DNA from: Prevotella sp.
GTDB taxonomy: Bacteria; Bacteroidota; Bacteroidia; Bacteroidales; Bacteroidaceae
Length of the DNA: 64,000 nt
NCBI GenBank assembly: GCA_016291495.1
Contig: JAEEXI010000008.1
Span: forward strand, 1-64,000
Direction: 5' to 3'
Each line of letters opens with the position of its first letter. Position 1 is the stretch's first letter. The notes beneath the pieces were generated by a model. The model made no database searches, was not told the origin of the DNA, and saw only the letters and a program-made list of their open reading frames with translations. A program made the position numbers and the translations under genes. Positions 37,624 through 45,536 of this stretch are shown piece by piece.

Positions 37624-38850
37624 CTACCAATTATAAAAATCATATTCTTCTTCTATCTGTCGCCAGGCGGTTACTGTGGCTACTACCACCTGCAGCTTAG
37701 CATTGGCCTGATAGGCATATACCGTCCAAACGTGGTTACGTGAAAAACCACCCTCATCCACCATGTGGAACGTCGTTGTCTGCTCCTCACTCTCACCAAT
37801 CTGATATTTGATAGCGCCTTGCAACTGTTTGTCACTCTCTCGCAGATAGAAGGTACGCTGGGTGAGATAGCCATCACTTGCGGCAGCTTCTATCAGCCAT
37901 TCATAATGGAAGGGATCTAATTCATTATTTCCCCAGGCATAGTAAGCGGGGTCGTCACGTTTTGCCACGTCGCTAATCGCTGCATCCAATAGATTGGGTG
38001 TTGTAGCATCGTATTCAGAGCCAATATGACAGGTCTTACGGTCGTAGGGCTGGGCATCCGTCATAAAGAGGTATTCTGAAATGGGAATCATCTCAGAATT
38101 CAGTTGTATGCTGTTGATACGCAAAGTTTCGCTACCGGTCTCTCTGGAGAAAGCAAAGCGTAGTTTAGACACTGTGCGTCTTAGCATCACCTTAGCCAGC
38201 TCGCCACCATTTTCCAAGCGTAGGACAGGTGAGGAACCTGTCACGGGTTGGTTACGCAATACACCACTCATGGGCAATCCGACGTTTTCAGGGACCCTTG
38301 TCACAGGCGTTACCATTCCAAATGGATCGAGGGTGTTAGTCTTGCTCATCACGGCCTCTTCCAACTGAGTCTGAGTGGTGGTTTCATCAAGCGTCACATT
38401 ACACGTCTCTGGCGTCACGTTGGCCAAAACATAGACATCTACGTTCTCACGACTATTGGCTTCTGTCTTAGCATACGTTTCATCGATGGTCAGCTGGAAC
38501 TCCTCATAGGGATGAGTTGCACTCAATCCCGGGGGTGTAGTAGGAGAATAATAACCTATCAACTGATGAGTATCATGGGTAAACACCCATATCTGCATGG
38601 AATAGATGGTTGCCTCTTGATTCGCAGCACCTACATCACCTTCGTAAGCAGCACGTAAAGGCGCTATCTGCTGTGGGGCATAAACATAGATATAAAGCTG
38701 CGTAGGAACTTTATTGGAATTGGTACCCTGTGAGTTATCATCGTCAGACGATGAGCATGCCGAGAGACACAGCAACAGCAGTGATAGCAGCAGCCATCTC
38801 ATGGGTCTGCTGTTTCTGCTGGTGGTGATATGTCTGTTCGTTTGTCTCAT
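37624..38850 (-). CDS. Fimbrillin-like lipoprotein (Mfa-type accessory subunit)
   Basis: A 408-aa lipoprotein (LLLCLSAC, then SSSDDD). The sequence LYIYVYAPQQIAPLRAAYEG, VDVYVLANVTPE, LPMSGVL and VMLRRTVSKLRFAF is characteristic of the N-terminal domain of FimA/Mfa fimbrial proteins, and it ends with a VTAWxxxEEEYDFYNW strand. I chose the ATG at 38850, preceded by AAAGAG and 7 bp after the upstream stop; another ATG at 38874 would overlap that gene. It is probably an accessory or tip-proximal subunit comparable to Mfa3/Mfa4 of P. gingivalis. Confidence 0.75.
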   Translation of the reverse strand: MRQTNRHITTSRNSRPMRWLLLSLLLLCLSACSSSDDDNSQGTNSNKVPTQLYIYVYAPQQIAPLRAAYEGDVGAANQEATIYSMQIWVFTHDTHQLIGYYSPTTPPGLSATHPYEEFQLTIDETYAKTEANSRENVDVYVLANVTPETCNVTLDETTTQTQLEEAVMSKTNTLDPFGMVTPVTRVPENVGLPMSGVLRNQPVTGSSPVLRLENGGELAKVMLRRTVSKLRFAFSRETGSETLRINSIQLNSEMIPISEYLFMTDAQPYDRKTCHIGSEYDATTPNLLDAAISDVAKRDDPAYYAWGNNELDPFHYEWLIEAAASDGYLTQRTFYLRESDKQLQGAIKYQIGESEEQTTTFHMVDEGGFSRNHVWTVYAYQANAKLQVVVATVTAWRQIEEEYDFYNW

Positions 38851-38857
38851 CTCTTTA

Positions 38858-40600
38858 TTAGAATAAAACCTCATCAGGCGTGGTGGCTACCCATTGGGGC
38901 ACCAGCTCGATACCCATCTCCAGTCGTGGAGACAAAAGACTAGGTAGTACATTATAGGCTTTCGCCAAACTGGTGACCTTCAGATTTAATATCGTGGTGT
39001 AGTCCTGTGTGAACACGCGGTCACGAATCTCTGTACGAGAGTCGTCCTTGAAGTCCTCAGGATCTACCTCGCCTACTACATAGAACTTGGTTCCTCTATA
39101 GACTATTCCGTCGAAACCCTTAAAGTCCTTGTCGCTGGTATTGATGAACTCCAGTACTATAGGTACCTTCTTGTGGTCATAGGTCTGCAACACCAGCGTG
39201 TTGGTGACCTTTGTGGCATCCGATGTCGAGCTCAGATAGAAATAATCTTTGTCTGCAAGACCATTGGTTTTTACCAGTGGGTCGTAAATGAATTTCATGT
39301 CTGTCTCGGAATAGGCGGGATAGGAGGTGACAGGTGAAAAGTCAAAACCAACAGGCAGTTGGCCGCCCACTATAACACCTGTCAATGGGAAGTTGTGAAC
39401 CCCCACTGAGACGTCGGCATTATCGGCATCCTTCAACGTGCTGTAGTCCGTTTGCTTCAGTCTTACCTGCATCCTTGCTACACCATACTGCATGGGATCC
39501 TTGATAGCGATTGATTTAGTATTTTGAGTGACAACGCCATTGTCATATTCGTACTCTCCCAATACAGCGCTCCATTGTTTATTGTTTTCATCGTTATAGA
39601 CATCCTTGCGTCCGTCGATGTTGGAGGTGCGGATGCGGCTGTTACCGTAATAATATACCTCTGCAGGATAGGCAAAACGATTAATGCCATTGATGTCGGC
39701 TACCGTTGTGTTTGAAAGCTGCGGCACGAAAAGGTTGCCCTCGCCACTCCATCGCAAAACTGCTGCACAATCAGGCAGTCCGATAGAGGCGGGGAAACCA
39801 TCCCAGGCCGTGTTGTATTTGTCGATCTCAGTGATAATCGCCGTCTTAATGGCATCATCATCGCCCTCTAACGTCAGGGTGTTTAATGTTTCTTTCAGCT
39901 TTGTCGTTAGTACTTTGACATTCGCAGCAGAGCCAGGCATGATATCACCTCCGGTGCTCTCTGTCTGGTGGGTGAAGTTCATGAATATGACTCGTAATGT
40001 CGGATTTTGCGCATTCTTCCACTCTTTGTTATTTGCCTTTGCTGTGGCAATAGCGGTCATATAACTTGCCAATGCTGTGGCAGTAGCATGTGCAGTAGTC
40101 GGTTGGGGGTATATGGACTCCAATCCAAAGTTGATGTCCTTGGGAGCCATGTTTAGCGGGAAAGTTTCAACGATAGAGCCGTTGACCGCTTTGGTACGTT
40201 CACCTTTCGGTGCACGACCATAGGTCAAGAAAGAGGCCGTACCAGGTGTTATCATGCATTTTTCGTAGAGGTAGAAGATATCGGTTTTCTGATACTCTGT
40301 TTTGTCGTTACCAATTTGATACCACAATGGTGTATCTTCCTTTGTGATTTTTCCTTCCACGCCAAAAGGAACAATACGCGATAATGAGATGCCACGATAA
40401 ACACCGGTTGCTTGTACATCAGCAGCGGACATACGCATACTGCTCGTATTAGTGGTGTTTGAAACAGACAATGCCAAATCGACTACAACAGGATTGCTTT
40501 TCTCTTGCCAAGCCTCCTGTTGCACTTGTTCTTCGTTTGCACAGCCTGTCAACAACATGACAAGCATAACAAGCAGTATTTTATAGTCGATTCGTCTCAA
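38858..40600 (-). CDS. Mfa1-related fimbrial subunit, second copy
   Basis: About 580 aa. The lipobox is MLLTGC. The sequence parallels the major fimbrillin (41835-44063) along its length: SMRMSAADVQATGVYRGI matches its MRxS...FRGI block; YPAEVYYYGNSRIRTS matches YPAELCYFGNSPLRVS; the ending LEMGIELVPQW matches VTLGLSVDLEW. It is therefore a paralogue, probably a minor or tip subunit. The start is uncertain: no ATG lies at a sensible distance. TTG at 40600 gives MRRIDYKILLVMLVMLLTGC, a normal lipoprotein signal; TTG at 40639, 5 bp after the Mfa2 stop, is the longer option. Confidence 0.78.
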   Translation of the reverse strand: MRRIDYKILLVMLVMLLTGCANEEQVQQEAWQEKSNPVVVDLALSVSNTTNTSSMRMSAADVQATGVYRGISLSRIVPFGVEGKITKEDTPLWYQIGNDKTEYQKTDIFYLYEKCMITPGTASFLTYGRAPKGERTKAVNGSIVETFPLNMAPKDINFGLESIYPQPTTAHATATALASYMTAIATAKANNKEWKNAQNPTLRVIFMNFTHQTESTGGDIMPGSAANVKVLTTKLKETLNTLTLEGDDDAIKTAIITEIDKYNTAWDGFPASIGLPDCAAVLRWSGEGNLFVPQLSNTTVADINGINRFAYPAEVYYYGNSRIRTSNIDGRKDVYNDENNKQWSAVLGEYEYDNGVVTQNTKSIAIKDPMQYGVARMQVRLKQTDYSTLKDADNADVSVGVHNFPLTGVIVGGQLPVGFDFSPVTSYPAYSETDMKFIYDPLVKTNGLADKDYFYLSSTSDATKVTNTLVLQTYDHKKVPIVLEFINTSDKDFKGFDGIVYRGTKFYVVGEVDPEDFKDDSRTEIRDRVFTQDYTTILNLKVTSLAKAYNVLPSLLSPRLEMGIELVPQWVATTPDEVLF

Positions 40601-40644
40601 TCGTATTAAATAATTTTTATATAATGTACGCGCGCGCAAAGCCT

Positions 40645-41706
40645 CTACATCTCCCAGTTGTATTCTCCACCGTCATTCCAGTCAAGCGTGACACTGACAC
40701 CTACGGTGCTGTTATACGGTCTCACGGCACCATCGTCGTCGACTTCGCCTTTAATAATTCTCAAGTCTCCAGCTTTCAGCGGTTCTTCAATGTCCAGAAC
40801 CGTCTCTGTCACTTTTCCGTCAGAATTTTTGATATACACCTTAAACTGCCAAAGGGCAGGATCCGCCTCTGCTCGTTTCGAGCTGGATGCCGCTGCAGCA
40901 TCTCGAGATGGGAAGTTCACCGAGCAGTAGCAGAGCAAGTCGTTGCCTGTCTCTACCTTTGTTGCATTAATTAGCGGATTCTCTGCAGGATAAACGTAAA
41001 CACTGTCCTTGATATTAAACTGGTTGGCAAAGCCTGTAGCATACACCTTCATATCGGTGTAGTTATGGTCTTTGGGATTGAGCACCAACGCAACGGCACT
41101 GTTGGCCATAAACAGACGAACGTTGAATGTCTGACTAACGTCTGAGAGCACCTCCATCGACTGTCGGGCCGTAAACAATCCTGTGTTGTGCGGTTCAAGA
41201 ATCTTTCCCTCCGCCTGCAACAGCATGGATGTGTTGCTTTGCTGTTCGTCTTTCAGACCGACAACGTTATTTTCAGCGATATTCGCTACTGCCAGATGCA
41301 TATATTGACGCATAGGCAGAGTTAGGGTATAGCTTGTCTGGCTGGCATTGATAATGTCGCGCTTATGGTACAAGCAGTTCAGCGCCCCCTCTGTGTCATA
41401 GAATGACAGGTCTATGTCGTGGGCGAAATCACTGAAGATGTTTTCCAGATGTGTACGCAGAGCATCGGCCACCTTCACTTCAGTTATTGTGGTCAACTGT
41501 GTTTCTAACTCGGTGGTCATATTTGTCACCAGGCGAAGTTCATAATTCAACTCATAATCTTGCTCTGTTGGCGGTATAGGCGGATTGGGATCTGGAGGAC
41601 AGTCGCTCAAGTCATCGTCGATGTACGATGAGCATGCTGAGAAGCATATTGTCAAGAGCAACATGCATACAACCCATTCTGCGATATAACATCTTTTTCT
41701 CATCAT
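40645..41706 (-). CDS. Mfa2/FimB-type fimbrial anchor lipoprotein
   Basis: A 353-aa lipoprotein: lipobox FSAC followed by SSYIDDDLSDCP, the signature start of FimB/Mfa2 family proteins. The conserved ending LDWNDGGEYNWEM also fits. In P. gingivalis, Mfa2 anchors the fimbria in the outer membrane and limits its length, because its N-terminal strand is not removed. The gene follows the major fimbrillin after a 128-bp gap holding a strong hairpin, and precedes the Mfa1 paralogue by 5-44 bp. Confidence 0.87.
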   Translation of the reverse strand: MMRKRCYIAEWVVCMLLLTICFSACSSYIDDDLSDCPPDPNPPIPPTEQDYELNYELRLVTNMTTELETQLTTITEVKVADALRTHLENIFSDFAHDIDLSFYDTEGALNCLYHKRDIINASQTSYTLTLPMRQYMHLAVANIAENNVVGLKDEQQSNTSMLLQAEGKILEPHNTGLFTARQSMEVLSDVSQTFNVRLFMANSAVALVLNPKDHNYTDMKVYATGFANQFNIKDSVYVYPAENPLINATKVETGNDLLCYCSVNFPSRDAAAASSSKRAEADPALWQFKVYIKNSDGKVTETVLDIEEPLKAGDLRIIKGEVDDDGAVRPYNSTVGVSVTLDWNDGGEYNWEM

Positions 41707-41767
41707 AAAACCAGTCTTTTATGTACGAGTGTGCGCAAGCGCATACGTCTACAAGAAACATCTCCTT

Positions 41768-41815
41768 GCTCTTCCGACGGAAGTGCTTTGTTAGGCACGG
41801 TTCCGACAGAAGAGC
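41768..41815 (-). promoter_or_regulatory. Large intercistronic hairpin between mfa1-like and mfa2-like genes
   Basis: Bases 41768-41782 pair with 41801-41815 (13 of 15, plus one G-U in the minus-strand RNA). Inside, GTGC (41783-41786) pairs with GCAC (41795-41798). There is no U-tract, so it is more likely an mRNA-stabilising or attenuating structure than a full terminator. Such an element would let the major subunit be made in excess over the downstream anchor and giant proteins. Confidence 0.65.
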
Positions 41816-41834
41816 AGAGAAATGTAGTTATTAA

Positions 41835-44063
41835 TTATTCGCCACCGAGGAGAACATTGTTGAATTCCAGACCAGCAGACCATTCAAGGTCAACAGACAG
41901 ACCGAGGGTTACCGAGCTGCTGCGCAGGTCGGGTACGGTCAGATAAGCATACTTCAGTGAGTTAACACCAATCTTGAAGTTAGCCGTTGTCATGTGGTCC
42001 TGAATGAACACACGGGGAACAGTCTTTGTGGCATCACCGTACTGTGTCTTATCATAAGGAGGCAGAGCGTGGTAGGTGGGCAGGACAGGACCATACTTTC
42101 CCGTCGGGTCAAGCTCACCAATCAGGTAGAAATTGCTACCGTTGGCAATCAGATTGTCCTTACCGAAGAAGTCTACACCCGTATTGTTCTGCAACTCCAA
42201 AGCGATATACACCTTAGGCTGCTTGTTTTGTGTGTCTGTCGAAGTCAGGTCTACATAGTTGTCAAAGACCACCGTATAATTTGGCTGTGATGTTCCTGTT
42301 GCAGGAATGATACCGTAATTGGTAATGGCACAGTCATATATATAACCCTTTCTGTATTCTGTATTGCCAGGATCTGTTGTCTTGGGCAGGAAGTTCCAAC
42401 CCACCTTAGGCCACTGGTCACCAACGATAACGCCTACCAGTTTAAATGAAGTTTCGTCAACATCGATGGTCTTGTCTTCTTCAGTAACACCATAGTCTCT
42501 TTGCTGAATAGCCGCATTATTATCCTTTAAAGTAGTAACGTCATATTTGATGGTTGTCTTGAGCAGTGAAGAACCATAGTTGATGTCGTTCTTCATGGCT
42601 ACGCTGCGGGTTGAAGACTGTACGTGACCCACCGACCAGTCTGCAGGCCAGCTAGTTGTAGCTTCGGAGTTCCACGACGATACAGAAACGGGATAATCGG
42701 TCTCAACGTGTTCGGTGTCTGATACACGAAGTGGGCTGTTGCCAAAGTAGCAGAGCTCAGCCGGGTAGTAATAGTCGTCAACGGTGAATTTGCCACTTCC
42801 AACGGCACTGGAATTGTATTCTTCTACATAGTAGAAGGTTTTCTTTGTGCCGTCAAACTTGATATGGGTTGAACCCTGTGGCAAATTAAACTGCTCAGGG
42901 TACTGGCCCATATTGGTACTCGTATATCCACTAATGTCAGAGAAATCAGTGGCGGCTGGCTTGGTACCTGCGGTGGCAGTTGGCCAATAGGTGTCAGAGC
43001 CTAATTCGCTGATCAGGGATGATGCGGTTTTAAATGTCACACCTGTAACAGAACCACCATTAATGGGAATAGACGAGGCAGTGAAATACTTACCCAATTC
43101 CTCGTGGATCCTCTGAGCCATATATTTGGCCAATGCCTCAGGCACATCGGTTGGCTCTGCACAGCGAACGGAGTTCACGATAGACCAAAGGTTCTTGATA
43201 GTCTCCTTCAGTGCATAACCAGAGGCGTTACGAAGCTCAGCCTCCTGAACAATGGTCATTTCCTTATAGCACTTGGCCAACTTAATTTCCAGCTGGCGGG
43301 CAGTACCACCGTCAACAGGGCTAGTTGTGAGGTTATATTCAGACCATTTCATATTCGGCTTTAAATCAGCAGGGATATCAAAGCCATAAGGGTCAATACC
43401 TTCTACAGGCGCATCGGTAGCTTCTACAGCAGCAGTTCCACGATTGGTCTCCATGATACAAGATAGTACTGCAGCCAGCAACTTTTGAACTTCCAGGAAC
43501 TCCGCCTTTTCATCATCGGTCTCCAATCGCTTGCCCAACTGGAAGTTGACGGTGGTCAGATCTGCTGCGACCGTATAGTCGCCCAGATGACCGTAGGTGT
43601 TATGACTTGCGTGGGTGTTCTCTCCTTGGATAGCACGGCCATAGAACAGCATCGTATTGGTGTTCAACGGCAGCGACATCTCCAACACACGACGAGACTT
43701 TTCACTGCTCAGAGTTCCGGCAGCAGCAACGCGTGCCATGTTGATGGCCTTGTCTACAGTAGCAGCAGTGGTGAGATATTTGCGGTCTCCAGCTGCATTT
43801 TTTGCACACATGATATAGGAATCCTCTATACCACGGAACTGATCACTTGCCGAAGCCTGAGTGGCTGCTGACGACTGGCGCATACCTGACTCGCTCCCAC
43901 TTGCTACATTAAAAACGAACTGAGCGTATACCTCATTGGTTTCAGGATTGTAGTTAGGACTGGGCTCCTGAACTGTCTCGTCACTGGACGAACATGCAGT
44001 AAAGACTGCCATACTTACTAGTGCTATCGCACTTACATAAGCAAAATTCTTGAACTTTTTCAT
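41835..44063 (-). CDS. Mfa1-type major fimbrillin
   Basis: A 742-aa lipoprotein (FTACSSSDE lipobox). It has a FimA/Mfa1-type architecture: an N-terminal beta domain after a short Ser/Asn-rich linker (VYAQFVFNVASG), a conserved GMRQSS...FRGIEDSYIMCAKNA segment, and a C-terminal domain ending NSLKYAYLTVPDLRSSSVTL then GLSVDLEW. It is longer than P. gingivalis Mfa1 (about 560 aa). In that model an N-terminal strand is removed and a donor strand links subunits into the fibre. First-position placement before the anchor gene and the intercistronic hairpin both fit an abundant shaft subunit. Confidence 0.85.
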   Translation of the reverse strand: MKKFKNFAYVSAIALVSMAVFTACSSSDETVQEPSPNYNPETNEVYAQFVFNVASGSESGMRQSSAATQASASDQFRGIEDSYIMCAKNAAGDRKYLTTAATVDKAINMARVAAAGTLSSEKSRRVLEMSLPLNTNTMLFYGRAIQGENTHASHNTYGHLGDYTVAADLTTVNFQLGKRLETDDEKAEFLEVQKLLAAVLSCIMETNRGTAAVEATDAPVEGIDPYGFDIPADLKPNMKWSEYNLTTSPVDGGTARQLEIKLAKCYKEMTIVQEAELRNASGYALKETIKNLWSIVNSVRCAEPTDVPEALAKYMAQRIHEELGKYFTASSIPINGGSVTGVTFKTASSLISELGSDTYWPTATAGTKPAATDFSDISGYTSTNMGQYPEQFNLPQGSTHIKFDGTKKTFYYVEEYNSSAVGSGKFTVDDYYYPAELCYFGNSPLRVSDTEHVETDYPVSVSSWNSEATTSWPADWSVGHVQSSTRSVAMKNDINYGSSLLKTTIKYDVTTLKDNNAAIQQRDYGVTEEDKTIDVDETSFKLVGVIVGDQWPKVGWNFLPKTTDPGNTEYRKGYIYDCAITNYGIIPATGTSQPNYTVVFDNYVDLTSTDTQNKQPKVYIALELQNNTGVDFFGKDNLIANGSNFYLIGELDPTGKYGPVLPTYHALPPYDKTQYGDATKTVPRVFIQDHMTTANFKIGVNSLKYAYLTVPDLRSSSVTLGLSVDLEWSAGLEFNNVLLGGE

Positions 44064-44093
44064 AATCGATTATGTTTTGTTTATTTTATTTCG

Positions 44094-45437
44094 TTATTCC
44101 GTATAGTCAAAATAGATTCTCAGATAACCGGCATTACGCTGGTCGTCCAAATGGTGTTCCTTGATGTACTGATAGGTACGTCCGCCACGCAGTTTACGGA
44201 TCTTCTGTTCACGACGTACTTCGTTAGGTTCGCTGTCGATGATCTGGATAACCTCCTTCAACTGACTGACCATCGCAGTATTTCCAGAGACGTTCTGGAT
44301 CTCTTCCTCCACCTCATCGCGGAAGTCCGCCCAGTCTTCACCACCGTAGGATGTCTCAAACTGATCGTCGCTGACGCTGAGACGGTCTTGGATATATTTC
44401 TTCAACTCCTCGGCACGAGTCTTCGAGATACGCTCGTTGAGGTTCTTGCCGCCGTCAAAGGATGCGAGTCCCACAATCTGTATTTTGCAGAGCATCGTTT
44501 CTTCATCGGCCAGCATCTTGCGTGTCACGTCAATGATGCGGTCAAGGGTCTGCTGATTGCCACGATAGTCAGGCTGGATGTCCGTCTTAGCCTGTGGGAA
44601 GTAGACGAAGAGCGCACGCTTGTCGCGACGCAGCACCTGACTGCGGTCGTAGGCCTTATACTCGGAGATATGGGCTACGACAGGTTCTTCGCGCTGGAGA
44701 ATGTCGATGGCACGCTCCTTGACAGGCTGAGGCTGCTCGATGGGAAGAGTGGGCTCGGTGGGAGTGACAGGGATGACGGGTTCAATAGGTTCAACAGGAC
44801 TGATAGGTTCTGTGACCTTTTTGGGGCGACCCGGGATGTTGAACACAATATTCAAGGCAGCCTGCGGCATCACGAACCATTTCTTATCATCACCAATCTT
44901 CGTACCACAATGTCCACACTCATAACGATCATACTTGGTATAGCCGACAGCTGCACCAATCAGTGCCTCAATATTCCAATGACGGGCAATCGGCCAGGAG
45001 TAACCATAGAAAACACCTAATGCTCCCAAATCACCCTGACGACGCTCGTCACGGACGCTCTTGTAGAGTCCGAACGGGAACTTCACGTCAGCCACATTGT
45101 AGTGACTGTAGATCAGGTTTACTCCGAAGAAATGATGCACATTGACGGAGTCCGTCCAGTAACGTACGGAGGGAGACACCAACAGATGCTTCCACTTCCT
45201 CGACTTACTCTCGTCAGACGGCCAGGGGTTATAGCCTGCCGTCAGTCCAGCTGACCAATGGGGAGCCAGACGGACACCCACCCGGAGGTTAGGGGTCAGC
45301 CAGGCATCATACAACAGGTTGTTACTGATGGTTACTTGCTGTGCAGAGACTTCACCACACATCCCACAAAACAGCATTGCCAAAATCACAATTTTTGCTG
45401 CAACACGGAATTTTTTATCGTTATAATTTAGTTTCAT
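44094..45437 (-). CDS. DUF3575 and OmpA-like outer membrane protein
   Basis: A 447-aa protein with a signal peptide (about 1-32). The N-terminal DUF3575 barrel-like domain is at about 33-200 (ISNNLLYDAWLTPNLRVGVRLAPHW cut at its conserved NLLYDA core) and contains an unusual CGHCG pair. A Pro/Glu-rich linker follows (about 210-240: PVEPIEPVIPVTPTEP). The C-terminal OmpA-like domain has LASFDGGKNLNERISKTRAE, the peptidoglycan-binding type motif. Similar proteins precede fimbrial genes in Bacteroidales, where they may form or anchor the assembly site. It is the first gene of the 32-kb operon, 100 bp after the regulator gene. Confidence 0.8.
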   Translation of the reverse strand: MKLNYNDKKFRVAAKIVILAMLFCGMCGEVSAQQVTISNNLLYDAWLTPNLRVGVRLAPHWSAGLTAGYNPWPSDESKSRKWKHLLVSPSVRYWTDSVNVHHFFGVNLIYSHYNVADVKFPFGLYKSVRDERRQGDLGALGVFYGYSWPIARHWNIEALIGAAVGYTKYDRYECGHCGTKIGDDKKWFVMPQAALNIVFNIPGRPKKVTEPISPVEPIEPVIPVTPTEPTLPIEQPQPVKERAIDILQREEPVVAHISEYKAYDRSQVLRRDKRALFVYFPQAKTDIQPDYRGNQQTLDRIIDVTRKMLADEETMLCKIQIVGLASFDGGKNLNERISKTRAEELKKYIQDRLSVSDDQFETSYGGEDWADFRDEVEEEIQNVSGNTAMVSQLKEVIQIIDSEPNEVRREQKIRKLRGGRTYQYIKEHHLDDQRNAGYLRIYFDYTE

Positions 45438-45441
45438 GCCA

Positions 45442-45449
45442 CAAATTTA
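45442..45449 (-). promoter_or_regulatory. Candidate -7 box of the fimbrial/giant-protein operon
   Basis: On the minus strand TAAATTTG matches TAnnTTTG and ends only 4 nt before the ATG at 45437, which would give a leaderless message. No -33 TTTG is found at the normal spacing, as often seen for activator-dependent promoters. Confidence 0.4.
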
Positions 45450-45494
45450 ACAAGAATTTGCAACATACACCTAATTTATAATGAAAAAATTTAT

Positions 45495-45526
45495 TTCAAA
45501 ATGTCAAAAACAGTTTTCAAATTGTC
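45495..45526. promoter_or_regulatory. Two direct half-sites TTCAAAxTGTC spaced 21 bp
   Basis: TTCAAAATGTC (45495-45505) and TTCAAATTGTC (45516-45526) are in the same orientation, two helical turns apart, about 60-90 bp upstream of the operon start. Paired direct sites at 21 bp are the classic arrangement for AraC-family activators, and an AraC-type regulator gene lies immediately upstream. Confidence 0.5.
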
Positions 45527-45536
45527 CGTTATGGGG

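Noticed and set aside
41712..41790. Short open frame after the intercistronic hairpin with AAGGAG before an ATG
   Set aside because: The AAGGAG touches the ATG (no spacing), and the frame runs out of phase into the Mfa2 gene; no conserved protein character.
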